Origin: Chitinophagaceae bacterium
GTDB lineage: Bacteria; Bacteroidota; Bacteroidia; Chitinophagales; Chitinophagaceae
NCBI GenBank assembly: GCA_021738605.1
Contig: JAIPBY010000088.1
Span: forward strand, 1 to 9,593
Reading direction: 5' to 3'
DNA length: 9,593 nucleotides
A model generated the notes under the pieces. That model worked only from the letters and a program-made list of their open reading frames with translations, searched no databases and was not told where the DNA came from. The translations under genes and the position numbers were made by a program. Shown in pieces: positions 5,839 to 9,593 of the stretch (within the stretch, counting starts at the first letter, position 1; each line of letters opens with the position of its first letter).

Positions 5839-8556
5839 ATGCTGCAGCCCCAAAGCAAATTTAGCTTAAAATATCTTTTTATCTTGATTTTATGCTCAGG
5901 GTTACTTCCTATTTTAACATTCTCAACGCATGGATCCACAACGCCATTTCATCCAATATTGGCTATTTCCATTGTAGATACCGTTCCCTCGTCAAGCAAA
6001 AAGGATACAGCAGCCAAGCAAGCAAAAGTGGATACCCTCAACCTCAAGCTTTCAGCAGATTCCATTACATCCCCCGTTGATCACAAGGCCGAGGATTCTA
6101 TGGTTTTGGAGGTAGATGCCAGGAAAATGCTGCTCTATGGAAAGACGGAAATCAAATACGATGACCTACAGGTAAATGCCCCAACAATTGTTTTTGACCA
6201 GCAATCACAGTACGTTACCGCAAAAATGGGTAGGGACACTGCTGGCATTGTAACCGGAATGGCCAAGATGAAACAGGGGGAAACGATTACAGTGAGTGAT
6301 AGCCTTCGGTTTAACTTCAAGAGCCAAAAAGGCCTTACCTACAGTTCTTTTTTCCAGCAGGACGAGCTCTACAATTTTGCTGAAAAAGTGAAGAAAATAG
6401 ACCCGGAAACTTTTTTTGCCTCCAGGGGAAGGTTTACAACTTGTAACCTTGACACACCCCATTTTGCCTTTCGGTTCAGCAAGGCCAAGTTCATCAACAA
6501 AAAATTGGTGGTCACTGGCCCTGTGCATCCTGAATTTGAAGATGTGCCTGTTCCCATTTACCTGCCCTTCGGAATTTTTCCCATGAAGAAAGGCAGACAA
6601 TCAGGTATCATTCCTCCGCAATTTACGGTTACCGAAGATTTTGGTGTTGGATTGGAAGGATTGGGTTATTACAAAGCCGTAAACGATTACTTGGATGCAA
6701 AGATCTGGTTTGATCTTTACTCATACGGATCTTGGCGGGCCAATTTCTCTCCCTCTTACAGGATGCGTTATCGCTATAGTGGTACCTTCAACATCAGCTT
6801 GCAGAATACCAAATTTGCCTTCAAAGGTGATCCGGACTTTAGCAGAAATAAAAGCTTTTTTGTTACCTGGTCGCACAGCATGGACAGCAAGGCCCGTCCA
6901 GGCGTTTCCTTCAGCGCAAACGTAAATGCGGGCAGCAGTAAATACCTGAGGTTAGTACCCAACGGTGCCTTGGCCAATCCCGGGTTCACTGGTAATGTGC
7001 AGGGAGGCGGCAATTACATGCAGCCCATGAATTTTACCAACCAGTTAAGCTCCTCTATTTCCTACCAAAAAACCTGGCAGGGAACCCCTTTCAATCTTGC
7101 GGTTAACCTCAACCACAACCAGAATACATCTACCCGCCTGGTCAACTTGAACCTTCCAGACGTTGCCCTTGTAATGAACACCATTTATCCTTTACAACCC
7201 AAGGAAGCAGTGGGGGAGTCAAAATGGTATGAGAAGTTGGGTGTGGGGTACAGTGGCAGTTACAAGGGACAAATTTCCTTTTATGACACAGCATTCAGGT
7301 TCAAACAGTTGATTGATACCTTCCAGTGGGGTGCTAGCCATGATATTCCCATCACCCTTTCCCTGCCACCAATGGGGCCTTTTCAGGTTGCCCCCAACAT
7401 TTCTTTCAGAGAAAGATGGTATGCCCAGAAATTCTACAGAAAATGGAATCCTGTAACCGAAAAGCTGGACTCTACCATGGAAAAAGGCTTCAATGCGGCA
7501 AGAGAAATGTCAATGGGGCTTTCGTTTAGTACTGCAGTTTTTGGCACCTATCAAGCAAAGAAAAAAGAAGCAAAGGTGCAAGCCATCCGACATGTGATGC
7601 GGCCTCAGTTTGGCGTCAATTACAAGCCAGACCTGATGAAACCCTATTATTACCGTGAACAGGTAGACAAGCAAGGCAATCAGGTACTGATGTCTGTTTT
7701 TGATGGAAGCATTTATGGACCTTTCGGCTCTGAAGAGAGTGGTGGCATTGGATTTGGCATTGACAACAACATTGAAATGAAGGTTCGTTCCAAAACCGAT
7801 ACTGGCGAAGCAGAACTCAAAAAAGTGAAGCTCTTGGATGGATTTGGTATATCCGGTGGGTATAACTTTCTGGCAGACAGTTTCAAGCTGTCGACCTTCA
7901 GCATTTATGCACGCAGCAATCTCTTTGAAAAAATCAACATCACAGCCAATGCCTCTTTGGATCCTTATAAGGTCAATCCAACAAATGGCTACAGGATTGA
8001 CCAGTATGCCTGGCAAGGAGGAAGCAAATTCAATTTAGGATCCATCACCAGTGGAAGCATCAACATGTCTACCAGTTTTCAGAGCAAGAAAAAAGATGAA
8101 AAGGACAAAGAAGAAAAGGAAAAATTGAAAGGGGAGGATGATAACCTGACCAATGACCAAATGATGCAGCAGATGGATTATATCCGCCGAAATCCAGCCG
8201 AATTCACTGATTTCAGCATTCCCTGGAGCCTGAGTTTCTCCTATTCCCTGAGTTTTACAAAACTGTTGCAGCCAGATTATCGCTACAAAACTGAGCTGAC
8301 TTCGAGTTTCAATTTCAATGGAGATTTCAGCCTTTCACCCAAATGGAAAATTGGAGCCAATGGGTATTTTGACACCAAAACCATGCAACTTCAGTCGCTG
8401 ACCACGTTCATATCCCGTGACCTGCATTGCTGGCAAATGTCGATAAACGTAACACCTGTTGGGCTTTACCGGTTTTTTAATATTTCCATCAGTCCCAAAT
8501 CCGGTTTGCTGCGCGACCTGAAAATCAACAGGACCAGGTATTTTTACACACAATAG
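5839..8556 (+). CDS. lptD: LPS-assembly outer-membrane protein LptD
   Basis: Outer-membrane beta-barrel that receives LPS from the periplasmic bridge and inserts it into the outer leaflet. The 905-residue protein starts with a basic stretch and a hydrophobic signal segment (about 11-28), then a Ser/Lys/Asp-rich linker to about 87. An OstA/LptA-like jellyroll domain covers about 88-200. The conserved LptD segment RGRFTTCNLDTPHF (196-209) and then VPVPIYLPFGIFPMKKGRQSG mark entry into the barrel, which takes up the rest as alternating aromatic beta-strands. A charged Lys/Glu/Asp loop lies at 749-770. The C-terminus ends in a strand with RTRYFYTQ. After the signal segment there are exactly two cysteines, C202 and C864. 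The length suits the Bacteroidetes family (E. coli LptD is 784 residues). The start gives a signal peptide and is the first ATG after the divergent region. No lptE-like gene is seen nearby. Confidence 0.93.
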   Translation: MLQPQSKFSLKYLFILILCSGLLPILTFSTHGSTTPFHPILAISIVDTVPSSSKKDTAAKQAKVDTLNLKLSADSITSPVDHKAEDSMVLEVDARKMLLYGKTEIKYDDLQVNAPTIVFDQQSQYVTAKMGRDTAGIVTGMAKMKQGETITVSDSLRFNFKSQKGLTYSSFFQQDELYNFAEKVKKIDPETFFASRGRFTTCNLDTPHFAFRFSKAKFINKKLVVTGPVHPEFEDVPVPIYLPFGIFPMKKGRQSGIIPPQFTVTEDFGVGLEGLGYYKAVNDYLDAKIWFDLYSYGSWRANFSPSYRMRYRYSGTFNISLQNTKFAFKGDPDFSRNKSFFVTWSHSMDSKARPGVSFSANVNAGSSKYLRLVPNGALANPGFTGNVQGGGNYMQPMNFTNQLSSSISYQKTWQGTPFNLAVNLNHNQNTSTRLVNLNLPDVALVMNTIYPLQPKEAVGESKWYEKLGVGYSGSYKGQISFYDTAFRFKQLIDTFQWGASHDIPITLSLPPMGPFQVAPNISFRERWYAQKFYRKWNPVTEKLDSTMEKGFNAAREMSMGLSFSTAVFGTYQAKKKEAKVQAIRHVMRPQFGVNYKPDLMKPYYYREQVDKQGNQVLMSVFDGSIYGPFGSEESGGIGFGIDNNIEMKVRSKTDTGEAELKKVKLLDGFGISGGYNFLADSFKLSTFSIYARSNLFEKINITANASLDPYKVNPTNGYRIDQYAWQGGSKFNLGSITSGSINMSTSFQSKKKDEKDKEEKEKLKGEDDNLTNDQMMQQMDYIRRNPAEFTDFSIPWSLSFSYSLSFTKLLQPDYRYKTELTSSFNFNGDFSLSPKWKIGANGYFDTKTMQLQSLTTFISRDLHCWQMSINVTPVGLYRFFNISISPKSGLLRDLKINRTRYFYTQ

Positions 8557-8587
8557 TGTCTGAGGGAGTCAGGTTTGCGTTAAGCCA

Positions 8588-9316
8588 TCATCCTTTTTCC
8601 AGCCTCTCCCACATCAAGTTAAATACATATTCTTTCATTTCCCCGGCACTTGCAAAATCTTTTGGATCAATTGCAGGAAGAAACTCCATGCTCACCCTAC
8701 CGGGCCAAAAGAAAAAAGTTTTGTTGTGAGGAAGCATTTTTCTTGTTCCCCTGATAACACAGGGAATTATTTTTTTGTCAGTATCGAAAGATAAACGGAA
8801 CGCTCCATCCTGAAAGGGTTTCAGGGGATTCTCGGATTTGTTTCTGGTTCCTTCCGGATAGATACACATGTGCATACCATTCTCCAACACATTTTTCATG
8901 GCCAGATAGCTTTCCCTTCTGCTGGCATCACTTTTGCGGTCCAGCAATACAGATCCCCTTTTATAGATAATGCTAAATACAGGGACCTTGGCCATCTCAA
9001 TTTTTGCGATGGTTTTATTGGCACCTGGGATGCCCGGGCTAGACAATGGCACATCCATCATAGAGTTGTGGTTGCAAACAACGATATAATTTTCACCTTT
9101 TTTGAAATGATCTCTGCCCAAAATCCTGAGCCGAACTCCGCTGAGGGTAAAGAAAACATCCATCCACATCCTCATAACTTGCATAAATGAAGCCGTTCTT
9201 TTAGGTTCTGCATATATATCCGTAACCCATACTGCGGGTATAAAAACCAACATCGAAACAATAAAAACGATTGCTCCCCAAACGGTAAAAACCCTTCCTA
9301 AAATATTTTTAACCAT
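8588..9316 (-). CDS. plsC: Lysophospholipid (1-acyl-glycerol-3-phosphate) acyltransferase, PlsC type
   Basis: Membrane-bound acyltransferase expected to add the second acyl chain to lysophosphatidic acid, giving phosphatidic acid for phospholipid synthesis. One or two hydrophobic segments lie at about 9-31. The four family motifs are present in order: NHNSMMD with catalytic H83 and D88, the GSVLLDR stretch (121-127), YPEGTRNKS (153-161) with EGTR for phosphate binding, and IIPCVIRG (183-190). The 242-residue length is typical. Its ATG comes 1 base after the ung stop codon, so translation is probably coupled to ung. Downstream it converges on lptD with 31 bases between and no strong terminator. 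A related lysolipid or ornithine-lipid acyltransferase activity cannot be excluded from sequence. Confidence 0.9.
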   Translation of the reverse strand: MVKNILGRVFTVWGAIVFIVSMLVFIPAVWVTDIYAEPKRTASFMQVMRMWMDVFFTLSGVRLRILGRDHFKKGENYIVVCNHNSMMDVPLSSPGIPGANKTIAKIEMAKVPVFSIIYKRGSVLLDRKSDASRRESYLAMKNVLENGMHMCIYPEGTRNKSENPLKPFQDGAFRLSFDTDKKIIPCVIRGTRKMLPHNKTFFFWPGRVSMEFLPAIDPKDFASAGEMKEYVFNLMWERLEKG

Positions 9317-9317
9317 G

Positions 9318-9593
9318 CTATTGTTCTATAATTATCCAATCAATGGGGTCAATCCCATTTTTGACAAGGTATTCATTTGCCTTTGAAAAATGGCGGCATC
9401 CAAAAAACCCTTTGTCCGCTGCAAACGGGGATGGATGCATTGCCTTCAATACAAGATGTCTTCCTTCATCAATATGGGCTCCCTTTTCCTTTGCAAAGTT
9501 ACCCCAAAGCAGGAAAACAATGTTCTTCTTTTCTGTATTGAGCAGATTGATGACTGCATCTGTAAAAATTTGCCATCCTATACCAGCATGGCT
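9318..9593 (-). CDS. ung: Uracil-DNA glycosylase, C-terminal part (runs off the window)
   Basis: The last 91 residues of a family-1 uracil-DNA glycosylase, the base-excision repair enzyme that removes uracil from DNA. The visible part contains the IVFLLWGNFAKEKG core strand, the motif HPSPFAADKGFFGCRHF that forms the DNA-intercalating loop and helix, and the ending IDPIDWIIIEQ. The catalytic GQDPYH motif and the start codon lie beyond position 9593. In well-known members the residue after HPSP is Leu, which fills the gap left by the flipped uracil; here it is Phe. The reading frame is open to the window edge. The stop codon is 1 base from the acyltransferase ATG, so the two genes form a short transcription unit. 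Confidence 0.93.
   Translation of the reverse strand, partial: SHAGIGWQIFTDAVINLLNTEKKNIVFLLWGNFAKEKGAHIDEGRHLVLKAMHPSPFAADKGFFGCRHFSKANEYLVKNGIDPIDWIIIEQ

Noticed and set aside
5895..5897. Cys19 of LptD as a lipoprotein site
   Set aside because: The residue before the Cys is Leu and does not fit the lipobox, and the protein is a beta-barrel family member.
6205..6600. Minus-strand open frame of 131 codons opposite the LptD OstA domain
   Set aside because: Entirely inside lptD, with no domain and no context of its own.
7510..8016. Minus-strand open frame of 168 codons inside lptD
   Set aside because: It lies fully within the lptD barrel region, resembles no family I know and starts without a ribosome-binding signal.
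8557..8587. Possible bidirectional terminator between lptD and the acyltransferase
   Set aside because: The best hairpin is only CTGA/TCAG (8560-8563 with 8569-8572) with no T-run on either side, which is too weak to call.

Overview
The window reads as a stretch of Bacteroidetes (Bacteroidota) chromosome, most like the Chitinophagaceae/Saprospiraceae side of the phylum. That placement is by family resemblance only. It rests on the Bacteroidetes-style pairing of an OstA-like protein and a long LptD with an amidase and an MlaD-type protein, on NhaD-type antiport, on weak Shine-Dalgarno signals and on signal peptides with Q at +1. Coding density is very high. Every gene belongs to a known family, and I see no mobile elements, CRISPR, tRNA or rRNA.

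Layout. (1) Positions 7-951, plus strand: thioredoxin reductase (trxB), converging on the next unit with a 7-base gap. (2) Positions 959-5752, minus strand: a four-gene unit transcribed right to left, made of a secreted N-acetylmuramoyl-L-alanine amidase, an MlaD/MCE lipid-transport protein, an OstA (LptA-like) protein and the NhaD sodium/proton antiporter. The last three are separated by only 2 bases each. The amidase and MlaD genes are separated by 65 bases holding short direct repeats and a small hairpin. (3) Positions 5753-5838: an AT-rich divergent intergenic region. (4) Positions 5839-8556, plus strand: lptD, the outer-membrane LPS-assembly beta-barrel. (5) Positions 8588-9593, minus strand: uracil-DNA glycosylase (ung, only its C-terminal part inside the window) followed after 1 base by a PlsC-type acyltransferase.

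How the genes fit together. Apart from trxB and ung, the region concerns envelope construction. LptD and the OstA protein are predicted to be parts of one LPS-export route and sit on opposite arms of the same divergent region. MlaD handles phospholipid traffic, the amidase trims peptidoglycan, the acyltransferase makes phosphatidic acid, and NhaD keeps ion balance across the inner membrane.

I found no convincing new biological system. The observations most worth checking are a regular repeat of about 29 residues in the OstA protein that suggests an unusually long beta-jellyroll bridge, a single cysteine pair in LptD linking its N-terminal domain to the barrel end, and the tight coupling of nhaD to the LPS-transport gene.
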